A DNA stretch of 64,000 bases from an uncultured Clostridia bacterium (GCA_934476675.1 CAKSOE010000003.1:1-64000); one strand, 5' to 3'; shown: positions 45,401 to 55,336, numbered from the stretch's first letter. Translations and numbers: made by a program. The notes: a model not told the origin generated them from the letters alone.

Positions 45401-47670
45401 ACCGCAGCCGCTACGAACTTTTTACTCCATGAATTTTGGTTTATATCATCATAATTCAGTTCACCGTCTGACATTTTCACATCAAATGTCATTACAATCA
45501 TCTTTACAAACTCATCTCTTGTAACAGGTCTGTCCGGAGAAAATGTACCGTCGCCGTTTCCCTGCAATATTCCCTTTTGAGCAAGGCTGTTTATTGCTTT
45601 AATTGCCCATGCAGTATTTTGCAGATCGGAAAACAAGCTTTCCGGCAATTCTCCCGAAGGTTTGGGCTTTTCACTAATCGGCGGGATAAATCCTCCCGAC
45701 GGATAATTCTTTGTTTTTTCTTCTGTAGGATTTGACGGCGAAAATATTTTTTTTGCTTGGTTAATTCCCTCTTTAATCGCAGTTTTCAGCCTTGAAATAT
45801 CTTTTCCGTAATCTGCTCCCGCAACATATGCTCCCACTGTTTCAAGCTGATAGTTTGTCAGATTTGAAACATCGGTTTCAAGTATATCCGAATATTCATT
45901 AATTAATGAAATAATATTTTCCCGTTCAGCATTATTAAATCTCTCAAGCATGATAAACTCTTCCGCTTTTTTGATAAAAGCGCTTACTTTTTCTTTTTCG
46001 GACTCAAGCATAAATAAGCTTAATATAATGCTGTTTTTTTGTTCCTCTGTTTTTAATTTTTTATATCCAGATATACCTCCGAGCAGATATTCGCTTTCTG
46101 CCTTTTCCTTTGCATTTGAATCATCAGACTTTGCAAATTCGTCTAACGCAACAGCCTTATTATATAAATCCACAACCTCGGAAACAGAGCCGACACTATC
46201 GTTTATGAATATCTTTGCCGCACTGTCGGGAAACTTCTCTTCGCTGTATTCACAGTGAAATAATGATTCGTATTTTTCCAGAAGTATTCTCAGGGTTTTT
46301 GTGTCAGATGCCGAATTAATCTCCTTTACAGCCTCCGATATACCGCTGTCTGTAAAAACCGAATCATGTTTTTCGGCATAAGTTGTTTCACCGTTTTTAA
46401 AAATGACAGAAGCAAACTTTGGCATAAATGCTGCTCTTATGAAATATCCGGCATCTTCATTTCTTATTTGATAGCTTTTTCCGACGGCTCCGGGTATTGT
46501 TTGCCAGTCAGCCTTATCCAGACTTCGCATCCAGACTATTTCAACATCTGTAAGGCTTATTTTTCCTTCATATGTATAATCGGCTGTTAATGTTTCTCCC
46601 ACAACCGCATTACCTTTTATTTCACCGGGTTCAACAGATAATCCTCCGAATACCGATTTGATTTCGTTTGGGGAATATAGCGCATTAATATCACTTTCAC
46701 TTAACAGCTTATCCAAATATGCTGTGATGTTTTCGCCGCATTTTTCCATCTTTTCATTCCTGAAAAATGAGCTTTTTAAATAAAATACCGGTCTTAAATA
46801 GTTTCCGCCCCAGCCTTTGTTTTTATTGAAAACTTTTGGAGCTGCCGTATTTACCGTAAAATGAGATACAGAATCGCCAAGCACGGGGGTTCTTGTCCAA
46901 TAAAGTCCCGAACTTCTGTCAAGTCCGATTTTTTCACCGTATTTTTTATACTCCGTTGCCGATATAACACTGATTGGCGCAACAAGTGTAGTTTCGCTTG
47001 TATATCCTGTTCCCGATCCCGGCTCTACATTCCATTCATGAAGTATATCAATATGATTTAAAACCTTTGTCGGCAAATTATACTCAGGATAATTTCCGAA
47101 TGCCATTTGATTTGTCAATTTATACGGAAGCAGCTTGTAATAAGAATCATCCCATCTCCCCAGATTCTCCGGATCTAAGGCAACAGTTCCGTAATAATCC
47201 TTTGCCATAACAAAAAACTCCTGTTCTCCGTCATCACCGGGTACACTGTCCAAAACAATAAATTCCATATTATCGATTTTAAACACGTCCTTTGAATCTG
47301 TCTGCGCAGGTGATTCAAACGTCAGGTTAACATTTGAATATCCCGAAAGTCCGATGAGTGCGGGATTGCTTTTTTTATTTATAAGCGTTTGTGCGGCTTT
47401 TATTGTATTTTGATTTAATTCTTCAAAGCTGTTAAAACCGCTCTGCCATGCCTCAAGTATAATTAAGCTTTTTTGTGAATCATTATATGAGTTCCCATCC
47501 TCACTGATATCAAACGAGCTGAATTTATTTATAAATAAATCACGCAGTTCTGTAAGGGACGCATTTTTGAATTGAGTATATAATGTCTCCCTGTCGGCTG
47601 CAAAAATAGGTTCTGCTGATGCAATTATCATTACCACTGCACACACAAATGATATGATTTTTTTCTTCAT
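42421..47670 (-). CDS. 1749-residue multi-domain SLH surface protein
   Basis: The protein has a signal peptide (1-24), a short helical segment, a beta module shared with the next gene upstream (about 125-305, ending LRPVFYLKSSF), an Ig-like domain (345-440, GNAVVGETLTADY), a helical region (445-645), three SLH domains (680-855: PVTRDEFVKMIV, NITRQDAAVIAE, STTRAMAAVVVY), a second divergent SLH-like set (880-1020) and a beta-rich region of about 700 residues with a DxDxDG-type loop (LIDTDNDGMYDVV). From residue 445 on it matches locus A's 543- and 820-residue proteins joined in order. It is probably a wall-anchored scaffold with an extra beta region for binding; no catalytic site is seen. Confidence 0.82.
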   Translation of the reverse strand: MKKKIISFVCAVVMIIASAEPIFAADRETLYTQFKNASLTELRDLFINKFSSFDISEDGNSYNDSQKSLIILEAWQSGFNSFEELNQNTIKAAQTLINKKSNPALIGLSGYSNVNLTFESPAQTDSKDVFKIDNMEFIVLDSVPGDDGEQEFFVMAKDYYGTVALDPENLGRWDDSYYKLLPYKLTNQMAFGNYPEYNLPTKVLNHIDILHEWNVEPGSGTGYTSETTLVAPISVISATEYKKYGEKIGLDRSSGLYWTRTPVLGDSVSHFTVNTAAPKVFNKNKGWGGNYLRPVFYLKSSFFRNEKMEKCGENITAYLDKLLSESDINALYSPNEIKSVFGGLSVEPGEIKGNAVVGETLTADYTYEGKISLTDVEIVWMRSLDKADWQTIPGAVGKSYQIRNEDAGYFIRAAFMPKFASVIFKNGETTYAEKHDSVFTDSGISEAVKEINSASDTKTLRILLEKYESLFHCEYSEEKFPDSAAKIFINDSVGSVSEVVDLYNKAVALDEFAKSDDSNAKEKAESEYLLGGISGYKKLKTEEQKNSIILSLFMLESEKEKVSAFIKKAEEFIMLERFNNAERENIISLINEYSDILETDVSNLTNYQLETVGAYVAGADYGKDISRLKTAIKEGINQAKKIFSPSNPTEEKTKNYPSGGFIPPISEKPKPSGELPESLFSDLQNTAWAIKAINSLAQKGILQGNGDGTFSPDRPVTRDEFVKMIVMTFDVKMSDGELNYDDINQNSWSKKFVAAAVNAGIISGIDETHFGSGMNITRQDAAVIAERTMRYKGVEMESSSLKFDDSYEISDYAVDAVAKMNYCKIMTGLSETVFAAKNSTTRAMAAVVVYNLMNYYENQAADNNEADNSFSVISVPDKYDIVFQLGILKDEFLKDSKITRGELAAALSVFGRYNGISGENIFDDVMPSNPYYNEITAVYKNNIMAGKTENMFMPDDIATYKEAYEAVIAAAGYTNIQFGKEEAQRALSKEPIYARESDELTADMAKKLFFAALEIRTLKQDGINSIKLSEKNILNVNFNIYKEKGIVNAVSGMSVGGREEYQDDKIIITVNSEDFLYSGNDYDYSGYLGCKVIYYYRESGDAYQIVNMTPADFEQLPIRLSFEQIITAEKDLSSISYEHGKKTREAKISKNADFIYNGKRSYSISVRDLTPDNGYITLIDTDNDGMYDVVKIDHYEYIMVAQIDVKNQSVIDRFTWKTYELNEDKGTEKINITKNGRYIKLEHLDKGDVIAIAESRDGKLINAYVSDKKVTGQIQGIAQSKYEIKIDGNVLKCVHDFDFEKLSGNMNIVVGLDWNGYAVGYYTETADTNVTFGYLYKISESDDGDNLIFSILTQDNEYAVLTQSKKLTINGAEAKKTNIYYLLSYNQSIGAIKPELVAYHMDSEGKIRRIFTSNNQAGAASQKNEPLVLNKKFGEDEGDVPDVIYNSFGMTLDFEYNLLNSGIMFDVTLDNGELDKSSSYVTSVGAKVIPQNSKPEKFYVYNADESRVSRLCVYEHMPQGGNQGYKESFDTQAFIISEIIEKYDEKNDKCIKAFKGYHSGKEVEYNFSDKLMKEIDISKIASGDVLLVWLSGDEIIRFRRLYSKTEENAFDGETDLLCNYGDHDYTGNSIVRGGTNYDYAYDWAQHIIERAEGRSGSTTVAATRWASLYGNVELIYKDELYAYPVVRLQVAGKDEPASYTLDANTKLYTYNKKSQIIEPISDESLNISSRKAVLTARYGNIRDVIIYEE

Positions 47671-47689
47671 ATATGTTCACTCCATATCC

Positions 47690-49819
47690 TTATTTTTCAA
47701 CCACAAACACCCTCGCTTGTGTTATCGGAAATACTTCCCCTCTGTCTTTTGCCGCTGTTGTTAATACATTTGAAATTGTTACCGAAGCATCTTTTTGTGG
47801 ATTAATCTCTCCTGCCTTAAAGCACACCCCGCTGCCGTATTTATCTCCGATCAACGTTCCGATAACCATTTCCGCATTACCTTGATTTATATTTTTAATC
47901 AAATATCTGTCCGAAACAACATACGGTATATTATCACCTTCAATTTTAAAGCTGTATGCATAGCTGTTTTCGTCCGCATCATTTAAAATCCATATTTCGT
48001 ATTTTTTCCCGCCGGTTAATTTTTGAGTCAAATTAAATTCACCGCTGAAGTCATGCTCTTTGTCCTTTCCGATAAATACGGGCTCGGAATAAACAGCCTT
48101 ACCTCTGCACACAGAATTTTTAGTGTATACTTTGGCTCGTACCCACAAGGCTTTATCGGGAACAAATTCTAAAATCCTTGAAGCTTCTTTTATACAACCA
48201 TATGAACCGTATTTTGAATCTGAGCCCTGCCATTCACATACAACTTCGTAATCGTTTTTTTCTTCAACCGTATATTCGGCTATAAGCTTTTCACCCTTTT
48301 GAGCGGACATAATCATGCTTTTTATGGATATATCATTTTGAGTTTTTGACGCAGTTATTGTTACATCCACATTTCTTACAATACTGACATCAGATGCTGT
48401 AGGAAGATTTTCTACCTTTATCCAATCCGAAAATGCAATATCGCCGGATATTGTTTTTCTTCCGTCTGCTGAATTTGTTTTTTTCTTCGGTATTACGCCC
48501 GCTCTTATATACTTTCCCGCCTCATTATCGGAAAGCTTAAAATATCTTGTATTTCCTGCTTTTTGGGGCGTATCGCCATCATCTGACCGGCTTTCCCATA
48601 TATATTCGGTTTCGCTGCATATATCACGGTTTTCATCATAAAATGAATACGTTACATCTAATATATCACCCGGTTTTACCTGTACCGGTTTTAAGATAGT
48701 TACATTTGCTGCCTGCGGCTTTGAGACTGCTCTTATTTTGCAGTTAAGCGGCATAGACACGTATGACTCGCCTGCCATAGCGGCTGTCATCGGGCTGACT
48801 TTCATTCTGATATAGCATCCGATGTCATTTGATACCGGAACATATTCGCAGGTTTCCGCACCGAGTATTGTGGACCATGTTTCTCCGTTTTTACTTCTTT
48901 GCCATTGAACAAGCGTACCGTCTTCGTACTTTTCATCTAAAGATATGAATTCATATTTACCGGTTACTTTTTCTCCTACAATTCCTCTGCCTATTATTTT
49001 TACGGCCGCTGCCGCAGGGGCGATATTTGTTTCGGTCAGGGTTTTTATTTCATTATAGGTATAAACCTGTTGAAGTCTTTTTAAATCATATTCTTTTCTG
49101 ACGATGGATTTTACGGTATCACCCGTATTTTCCATATCAAGGCTTGCCTTTTCAAAAAAATCCTTTGACAGATAAAATGCCGGTCTTATACCTATTGTAC
49201 TCGTCCATTTGCCTTCAACCGTCAAACCGGAATTCGGTGAGTTTACCGCAGCAACCAGCGGCGCTCCCGTCAAACCTCTTACAGTCCGCAAAAACCAAAA
49301 TCCGGAGCTTGAATCATCTGCATATCCGAATTTTGAATTATATTCCGACCATTCTGTCTGAGATAACAGCACAATCCTACATTTTACTTTATAATCAGAC
49401 TTAAAATCAACGTAATCTCCTCCGCCCTCGGTGGTATATTCACGTTCAACCAGATTATCAATCATAACCTGAGGAAGCTTGTGCTCCGAATCGGCGCCGT
49501 TCAAATAATCATTATTAAGCCAATATGCTATACTGTTTTCATCTTCAGGATCAAACGCAACAGCATTTCCATCCTTTGAATATGGCTTGAGTGCACAGAA
49601 TTTTTGAGATAATACAAAATACCCCTCCTCTGTACTGTCGAGCAGTATATACTTATCAGAATATCCGCTTAACTGAAAAACATTGCCTTTTGGCGCTCTT
49701 GCATTTGTTGTCGATGGCAGAATATAAACTCTTTCTGCCGCAAATACGCTATAGCAGCCAACAAATATGTATACAATGGCTGACAGCGCCGTTAAAAGCA
49801 TTTTTACTTTTTTTGTCAC
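47690..49819 (-). CDS. Secreted multi-domain protein with Ig-like repeats
   Basis: The 709-residue product has a signal peptide (ending YSVFAA), an N-terminal module (about 40-235, with FWFLRTV and IGIRPAFYLSKDFF) resembling DUF6273-type domains, then Ig-like beta domains (about 270-570; GRGIVGEKVTGKYEF) and a final beta segment. The first two parts match the N-terminal 440 residues of the 1749-residue protein, so the two genes share ancestry. No SLH domain is present. It starts at GTG 49819, and GTGA overlaps the stop of the beta-helix gene by 4 nt, indicating translational coupling. Confidence 0.75.
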   Translation of the reverse strand: MTKKVKMLLTALSAIVYIFVGCYSVFAAERVYILPSTTNARAPKGNVFQLSGYSDKYILLDSTEEGYFVLSQKFCALKPYSKDGNAVAFDPEDENSIAYWLNNDYLNGADSEHKLPQVMIDNLVEREYTTEGGGDYVDFKSDYKVKCRIVLLSQTEWSEYNSKFGYADDSSSGFWFLRTVRGLTGAPLVAAVNSPNSGLTVEGKWTSTIGIRPAFYLSKDFFEKASLDMENTGDTVKSIVRKEYDLKRLQQVYTYNEIKTLTETNIAPAAAAVKIIGRGIVGEKVTGKYEFISLDEKYEDGTLVQWQRSKNGETWSTILGAETCEYVPVSNDIGCYIRMKVSPMTAAMAGESYVSMPLNCKIRAVSKPQAANVTILKPVQVKPGDILDVTYSFYDENRDICSETEYIWESRSDDGDTPQKAGNTRYFKLSDNEAGKYIRAGVIPKKKTNSADGRKTISGDIAFSDWIKVENLPTASDVSIVRNVDVTITASKTQNDISIKSMIMSAQKGEKLIAEYTVEEKNDYEVVCEWQGSDSKYGSYGCIKEASRILEFVPDKALWVRAKVYTKNSVCRGKAVYSEPVFIGKDKEHDFSGEFNLTQKLTGGKKYEIWILNDADENSYAYSFKIEGDNIPYVVSDRYLIKNINQGNAEMVIGTLIGDKYGSGVCFKAGEINPQKDASVTISNVLTTAAKDRGEVFPITQARVFVVEK

Positions 49820-52173
49820 TTGATCACACCACCGTTTCTCTCATATATTCCCAGAATTATATCAACATCTTTTTCATCAACCTTACCGTTATAATCCAAA
49901 TCCGCACGATGGTTATATTCATCGGAATTAACACTGTAAGCCACAGCTGCAACATCTGATAACGAAACAATTCCATCAAAATCAATATCCGCTTCAAGAT
50001 ACGGCCCGGCAGTTAATTTCCACTTCTCTCCATATTGCATCGCACCCATGTCAACAGTGCTATCCTCCGTATAATCAAGCTGAATTCCTGCTCCTCTTGC
50101 GGGGCTTTCGGCTGTCAGTTCAAAATTACCGTTTTTCCAGTCCTTAAATCCGACGCGGCCTATACCCTCCTTGTACAGTCCGTCATCGTCAATCGGTTCA
50201 CCTACATATGCTGTTCTCGGCGCATATGTAACGGAAATATCTCCTATCGCCTTTGAAGCTTCAATATCCAGTCCCGAAACAAGCATATTATGAGAAAATT
50301 TAACACCGCGGGCGTATGTATATGCCTGTCCTGCTTTAAAACCGCCTTTGTATGTGTCATCCTCTGCGCAGACAATTACATTGATAATATTATTTTTGAA
50401 ATCAATATTACTGTCATTATCTATTCCGCCGCCCAACAGTCCGACATTTTCTTCAAATGCTGCGTCGGGGAATATGAACGTATTATTCCACACCCGGATT
50501 CCGTTATTACCCGGGCGTACCCCGTCTAAAGGCGCACCGTTTTCGTCCATTGGGAAATTTTCGGCAATCATCCATGATAGATTTCCGAAGTCAGAGCTAC
50601 TTGCTCCGAGCTTAAATAACCCAAAATACTGAGGAGATGACATTCTGTATGTTTTTCCGTCTTGCGAGATATGATTTCTTGCAAATGCAATCATCCGGTT
50701 TTCTTTGGGCGTATTATATACAATGTTATGATGTATATTTATATTGGTTGCATACGGTATACCCGACAGCGGCTGCCACGAAAAAGGCGATACCTGGTGA
50801 GTAAATTCATTGTATGATATTTCCATACCCTGAACATTATCCTCCATTTCAATTGCATTATCGAGTATTTTATCGAATTTGTTGCCGTAGATTTTGACAT
50901 TCCTTGCAGGTGTTTGTCTTAAGCTTCCTTTGCCTGCCATAACCGTATATGTCCAATAGCTAAAATTTCCGAAAGAAGAAAAACCGTCTAACAAATCATC
51001 AAAATGATTATATCTCACAATCCAATCTTCTCCGATATAGCAGGCAAGGCCTCCGCCCTCATAGTTGCACGTCATTCCATTCTTTGCCTGCCAAAACCAT
51101 AAAACCTTAGGTACCGTCACATTTGGTATTTTTCCGTTTGAGTCGGTTATTATTTTTCCGTTTGAGTCAACATCAATAGTTCTGGCTCTTATATCGTTCT
51201 TATATTTTTCAATCATTTTTACCGCGTCCGTATATATGGGATAATTTGTATAAAAACAATGCTCAATAACTATATTTTTTGACACGAATGTAGGATCTGA
51301 CGTCGCCGTACATCCGCCTCTGACACCCTCTATACAGCCGATAAACCAACAATTATTCACCGTCAAATCGTGGCATCTTGCCCAAACTGCCGCAACCGCG
51401 GGCATTTTAAATGTTATTCCGGAAATAACTACATTGGCAGATTTTTCACCTGTTATACCGAACAGAAAACTGTCTTTTCCCATTATAGCCGACTGTCCCT
51501 GTGCACTATAGCTTTTTCCACCCCAATTGCTTTGGTTTGACGTAGGTGTTCTTGTGATGTTTATTGTAACTTTATCGGAATTCGGGTCGTCGGTTTCAAT
51601 ACACCCGTCACGCCCCAATCTTACATAAAGCTTTTTGTTTTTTTCATCATAGAAAAACCCATGCTCATATCCCGGAGCAAATCCTTCATCTCCGTTATCT
51701 GTTGCATTGTATTTATATGTTTTAAGTCCTGTAAGTGAAAGATATTCCACCACCTGCACATCATTTGCAGTCATCCTGTATATCGGATAATCAAGAGGAA
51801 TTGAGTACATTCCTATGGAAGAGTCTTCTAAAGTCCATTTCTTTTTTCTCTCTGCTATATTTCTGTCCGCACCGCTGATTATTACGCTGTCACGTTCAAA
51901 TTTTTCAGCTTTAAAGATAATTGGTTTTTCCTTTTCTCCTGTTGTGTTAAGTACAATATTTTCATAATATATACCCGGACGAATAATAACCGTATCGCCC
52001 GGCTTCACCGTGTCTGCCGCTTTTTGAATGGTTGCAAAAGGTTCTTCCGAGCTGCCGTTCTGGACATCTCTCCCCTTCACTGCGTCAACATAGTATTCAT
52101 CGGCAAAGGCTGTAACGGAAAACAAAATAAACACTGCCGAAATAAAGAAAAGTTTAACTATTATTTTTTTCAT
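49816..52173 (-). CDS. Secreted right-handed beta-helix protein with dockerin-like C-terminus
   Basis: The 785-residue protein has a signal peptide (MKKIIVKLFFISAVFILFSVTAFA), then a DUF1565/pectate-lyase-like start (YYVDAVKGRDVQNG, PFATIQKAADTVKPGDT) and a long parallel beta-helix with NIxHN-type coils (about 30-700), as in PL9 and related pectin-active enzymes. The last 60 residues carry two calcium-loop segments, DIDFDGIVSLSDVAAVAYS and DLDYNGKVDEKDVDIIL, typical of type I dockerins. It is likely an extracellular polysaccharide lyase or hydrolase docked onto a partner. No cohesin domain is recognised in the window. Confidence 0.82.
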   Translation of the reverse strand: MKKIIVKLFFISAVFILFSVTAFADEYYVDAVKGRDVQNGSSEEPFATIQKAADTVKPGDTVIIRPGIYYENIVLNTTGEKEKPIIFKAEKFERDSVIISGADRNIAERKKKWTLEDSSIGMYSIPLDYPIYRMTANDVQVVEYLSLTGLKTYKYNATDNGDEGFAPGYEHGFFYDEKNKKLYVRLGRDGCIETDDPNSDKVTINITRTPTSNQSNWGGKSYSAQGQSAIMGKDSFLFGITGEKSANVVISGITFKMPAVAAVWARCHDLTVNNCWFIGCIEGVRGGCTATSDPTFVSKNIVIEHCFYTNYPIYTDAVKMIEKYKNDIRARTIDVDSNGKIITDSNGKIPNVTVPKVLWFWQAKNGMTCNYEGGGLACYIGEDWIVRYNHFDDLLDGFSSFGNFSYWTYTVMAGKGSLRQTPARNVKIYGNKFDKILDNAIEMEDNVQGMEISYNEFTHQVSPFSWQPLSGIPYATNINIHHNIVYNTPKENRMIAFARNHISQDGKTYRMSSPQYFGLFKLGASSSDFGNLSWMIAENFPMDENGAPLDGVRPGNNGIRVWNNTFIFPDAAFEENVGLLGGGIDNDSNIDFKNNIINVIVCAEDDTYKGGFKAGQAYTYARGVKFSHNMLVSGLDIEASKAIGDISVTYAPRTAYVGEPIDDDGLYKEGIGRVGFKDWKNGNFELTAESPARGAGIQLDYTEDSTVDMGAMQYGEKWKLTAGPYLEADIDFDGIVSLSDVAAVAYSVNSDEYNHRADLDYNGKVDEKDVDIILGIYERNGGVIK

Positions 52174-52189
52174 GTAAATTAATCACCCC

Positions 52190-54268
52190 TTAAAGCCTTG
52201 AAATTTCCACACCCGCAAGCAGTACAATTCCGGTTCCGTGAGTATCGTTTTTTACCCACGGTAATTCATACTTATAATAATCGCTCCTGAATGAATACGC
52301 CGATCCGCAGCATACACCGTAAATATTGCCGTACTCATCTATTGCATTACTGCACATTGTTATCCATGCCTTAATTGCAGACTCTTTAAACTCTGCTCCG
52401 AGCCGTCCTCTTGAATACCCCCGTGCAAATCCGTATATAAACATTGCTGTGCAGGACGTTTCCGAATATGAAGCATCATCGTTAAGTACCTGATGCCACA
52501 TACCGCCTGTGTCCTGATGCTTTAAAATTCCTCTGCAAAAATCCGTATAAAAGCTCATAACCTTATCATATGACTTATGCTTTTCCGGCAGCGACTCCAA
52601 AAGTTCCGTCAATGCAACAAGCGTCCAGCCGTTGCCTCTGCCCCACGGCACTCCTGTTTTCTTGTTATAAATCAAATTATACACATGACTCATAAGTCCT
52701 ATATCCGGCATATATAGCTTTTCCTTGAAGTGCAATACCTGACTTACTGCATCATCAATGTATCTTACATCGTTTGTCAGCTTATAGTATCTGCATAAAA
52801 ACGGAACACTCATATACAAATCATCTGCCCAGACGGCTTTGTAATCTATAATGGAATCTTCCCTATTTCTGTAAAACATACCGTTTTCAAGCCGTTCCTG
52901 CTCGTTTTCAATATAATCGGCAACCTTAGCTGCAATCATTTCAAATTGTTTTTTATCATGTGCATAATCCATTGACGCAAGCAGTGCATTTGCACACGAC
53001 CCGCAGTAATCAAGCATACCAAGGCATGTTATCGGTCTGTTAATTGACGGAATACCGTTTTGCAGCATATCAAAATCAGCATAGATCTGATTTCCGGTAA
53101 TCTTCTCTAAATGACCTATTACATAATCTCTTATATAATCATCAGACAATCTGGCGGCCGAAGCCAAAAGTCCGTAAAGAACAACACCTATCGGATAAGT
53201 CCACTTTCCGTATATATCATTATCTCTAAGCTTTCTGATATAATTTTCGGAAATCCCCGCTCTCCAATACTCATTCAAAACATCAATAGACGTATGAATA
53301 TTTTTATAATTAATAACAGATGAATTTTTTCTGTCCAATACGCCCAAAAACAGCCATTCGATTTCGGACAGCATATACTCATCTTTTGAAAAGCCGATTT
53401 CTTTTTCTCCCGCAAAAGCCGTTGCATCAAAATTAAACTGCTTGTCTTTGCTGCATTCAATTTCAGCAACAATACTGTTTCTGCCTTCTGTTAAATCCGC
53501 ATCCACATAAAATTCACCACAGCCCTCTCCGGTTTTTTCAGAATTTACATATATTGATGCATTTCCCGAAACCGAAAATTTGATATGTACTTTTAATTTT
53601 TTATCCGTCATAATTGATGATGCGGCATAGGCATATCCGTTTTTTTGAAAAACACTATTATCTTCCTTTTCAACATAAACAAATTCTTCGGGAATACTGT
53701 CTTCAATATTCGGAAACGTATTTTCATAAATATCCTTCTCAAATACCTTTGAATATGCAATTCCCAGATAACCGCAATACTCCGAAAAAGGCATATGCAT
53801 ATAAATAGGCTTCCATGCAATACACGCTTCGCCAAATTCCAACCCGAAACCCAGCTCTGTTTTTTTTACCTTTATAAAAACAGGATTCTTACCCTTATTA
53901 ATATTAATCAGAATATTTCTTTTTTCGCCCTTCAGTTCATCGTCAACGGTTGTTTTTGCCACACAAACTCCGTTAACCCAAATTTCCGCACCGCTCAAAA
54001 GCTTTGCGGAAATTGTAACGCTCATACACTCTTCTGATAAAATATATGTAAAAGCATATGCATAACTGCCTGTTTTCGCGTCTGGATAGAGCAAATTAAA
54101 ATTCATATCAAACATTCCGTTTGTTTGCTGCTTAAATACGCTCTTTATCGACGGCATCGAATAAAATTCACATGGCAAATTATTATGAATATATCTGTAT
54201 GAAATTTTCTTTATAATATCAATGTTTGTGTTACCTGCGACACTTTTTTTGTTTTCTAAATAACTCAT
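52190..54268 (-). CDS. GH105-family hydrolase with N-terminal beta domains
   Basis: The product of about 692 residues has N-terminal beta-sandwich domains (about 40-300) with lectin-like features (AEIWVNGVCVAKT) and a C-terminal (alpha/alpha)6 hydrolase of the GH88/GH105 type: AVWADDLYMSVPFLCRYYKL and VPWGRGNGWTLVALTELLES. It should remove unsaturated uronate from imported oligosaccharides. I prefer Met 54268, with GGAG 6 nt upstream, as related proteins begin near this point. A second possible start at 54349 also has GGAG and adds a hydrophobic, signal-like stretch, so membrane targeting cannot be excluded. Confidence 0.85.
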   Translation of the reverse strand: MSYLENKKSVAGNTNIDIIKKISYRYIHNNLPCEFYSMPSIKSVFKQQTNGMFDMNFNLLYPDAKTGSYAYAFTYILSEECMSVTISAKLLSGAEIWVNGVCVAKTTVDDELKGEKRNILININKGKNPVFIKVKKTELGFGLEFGEACIAWKPIYMHMPFSEYCGYLGIAYSKVFEKDIYENTFPNIEDSIPEEFVYVEKEDNSVFQKNGYAYAASSIMTDKKLKVHIKFSVSGNASIYVNSEKTGEGCGEFYVDADLTEGRNSIVAEIECSKDKQFNFDATAFAGEKEIGFSKDEYMLSEIEWLFLGVLDRKNSSVINYKNIHTSIDVLNEYWRAGISENYIRKLRDNDIYGKWTYPIGVVLYGLLASAARLSDDYIRDYVIGHLEKITGNQIYADFDMLQNGIPSINRPITCLGMLDYCGSCANALLASMDYAHDKKQFEMIAAKVADYIENEQERLENGMFYRNREDSIIDYKAVWADDLYMSVPFLCRYYKLTNDVRYIDDAVSQVLHFKEKLYMPDIGLMSHVYNLIYNKKTGVPWGRGNGWTLVALTELLESLPEKHKSYDKVMSFYTDFCRGILKHQDTGGMWHQVLNDDASYSETSCTAMFIYGFARGYSRGRLGAEFKESAIKAWITMCSNAIDEYGNIYGVCCGSAYSFRSDYYKYELPWVKNDTHGTGIVLLAGVEISRL

Positions 54269-54411
54269 AACAGTCTCCGTTCCGGACAGCATAAATAGTA
54301 ATACGGAAAAACAGCAAGCAGCCCGGCTCCTCAAAAAAAACAACAGCATATATATACTCCGAATTCCGAAAGGAGGTTTATTGCCGCATATTTTTCACAT
54401 TAATTCTCCGA

Positions 54412-55323
54412 TTATTCCTTGACTCCTCCTATAGTCATACCGCCCATTATTTGCTTTGAAAAACAGAAGAATATAACAAGCGGCGGTATAATCGACAACA
54501 TCATAACAACCATGTATTTATCAACCGACAGCTGACTTTGCATATTATAGAGCATTACAGCAACAGGCTGCGTTGTTTCTTTTTTCAGGATAAGAAACGG
54601 CCACATAAAATTGCCCCATGAAGCTACTATTGTAAATATCGATACAACCATAATAATCGGCTTGCTCAGCGGTATAATTACTTTAGTAAATATTCCCAAC
54701 TCACTTTTGCCGTCAATTCTTGCAGCCTCTACAATAGACAGAGGCACAGAGTCAAAGAAATTTTTAAAAAGCATAATATTAAACGCACTGAATGCGCTCA
54801 TCATCCAAAGCGGTATAAAATTCCCGGTAATATTTATGCCCAAGATCGGGAATTTAACAAATGATGAATACAGAGGTATCATATTCATCGACGTCGGAAG
54901 AAGCATTGTTATAAAAATAAGTCTGTAAATAAGCTTGCTTCCTGCCGGTCTGAGCTTTGAAAACACATAGCCTGCCATACCGTTAAATATTATTGTGCAG
55001 GCAAGATCGCCGGCAATTAATATAACAGAATTTTTCAAGTATCTGAAAAAATTTATGTTTTTCCAAACCTGTACTACCTTTTCAGGCTCAAAACTTCTCG
55101 GAATAATAGTCGGCGGTACTTGCAAAAATTCTTTCGTATTCTTAAAGGCAGATGCGAATATCCACACAGTGGGCAAAATCGTCATCATGCACATAAATAC
55201 GAGAAAAACTATTATTAAGCAATAAATCATTTTATAAACAGGGCGCTTTATATCGCTGTCACTGATAAGCCGCACAGACACAGCCGCTGCGGCATCATTC
55301 TTTTCTGCAATTCTTTTTTTCAT
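54412..55323 (-). CDS. ABC sugar permease, MalG/YesQ type
   Basis: The 303-residue inner-membrane permease has six predicted helices and the EAA loop VEAARIDGKSELGIFTKV. With the 55337-56254 permease it forms the channel of a CUT1 sugar importer. The gene order (binding protein, two permeases, GH105) resembles Bacillus yesOPQR for pectin oligosaccharides. No ATPase gene is present. AGGGG precedes the ATG. Confidence 0.92.
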   Translation of the reverse strand: MKKRIAEKNDAAAAVSVRLISDSDIKRPVYKMIYCLIIVFLVFMCMMTILPTVWIFASAFKNTKEFLQVPPTIIPRSFEPEKVVQVWKNINFFRYLKNSVILIAGDLACTIIFNGMAGYVFSKLRPAGSKLIYRLIFITMLLPTSMNMIPLYSSFVKFPILGINITGNFIPLWMMSAFSAFNIMLFKNFFDSVPLSIVEAARIDGKSELGIFTKVIIPLSKPIIMVVSIFTIVASWGNFMWPFLILKKETTQPVAVMLYNMQSQLSVDKYMVVMMLSIIPPLVIFFCFSKQIMGGMTIGGVKE

Positions 55324-55336
55324 ATTGTCTGACCCC

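Noticed and set aside
49816..54268. A full cellulosome gene cluster
   Set aside because: Only one dockerin-like tail is visible and no cohesin or scaffoldin was recognised.
54269..54349. A secretion signal on the locus B GH105 protein
   Set aside because: The extra N-terminal 27 residues are hydrophobic but interrupted by Arg, and a start with an equal ribosome site lies downstream; kept only as an alternative.
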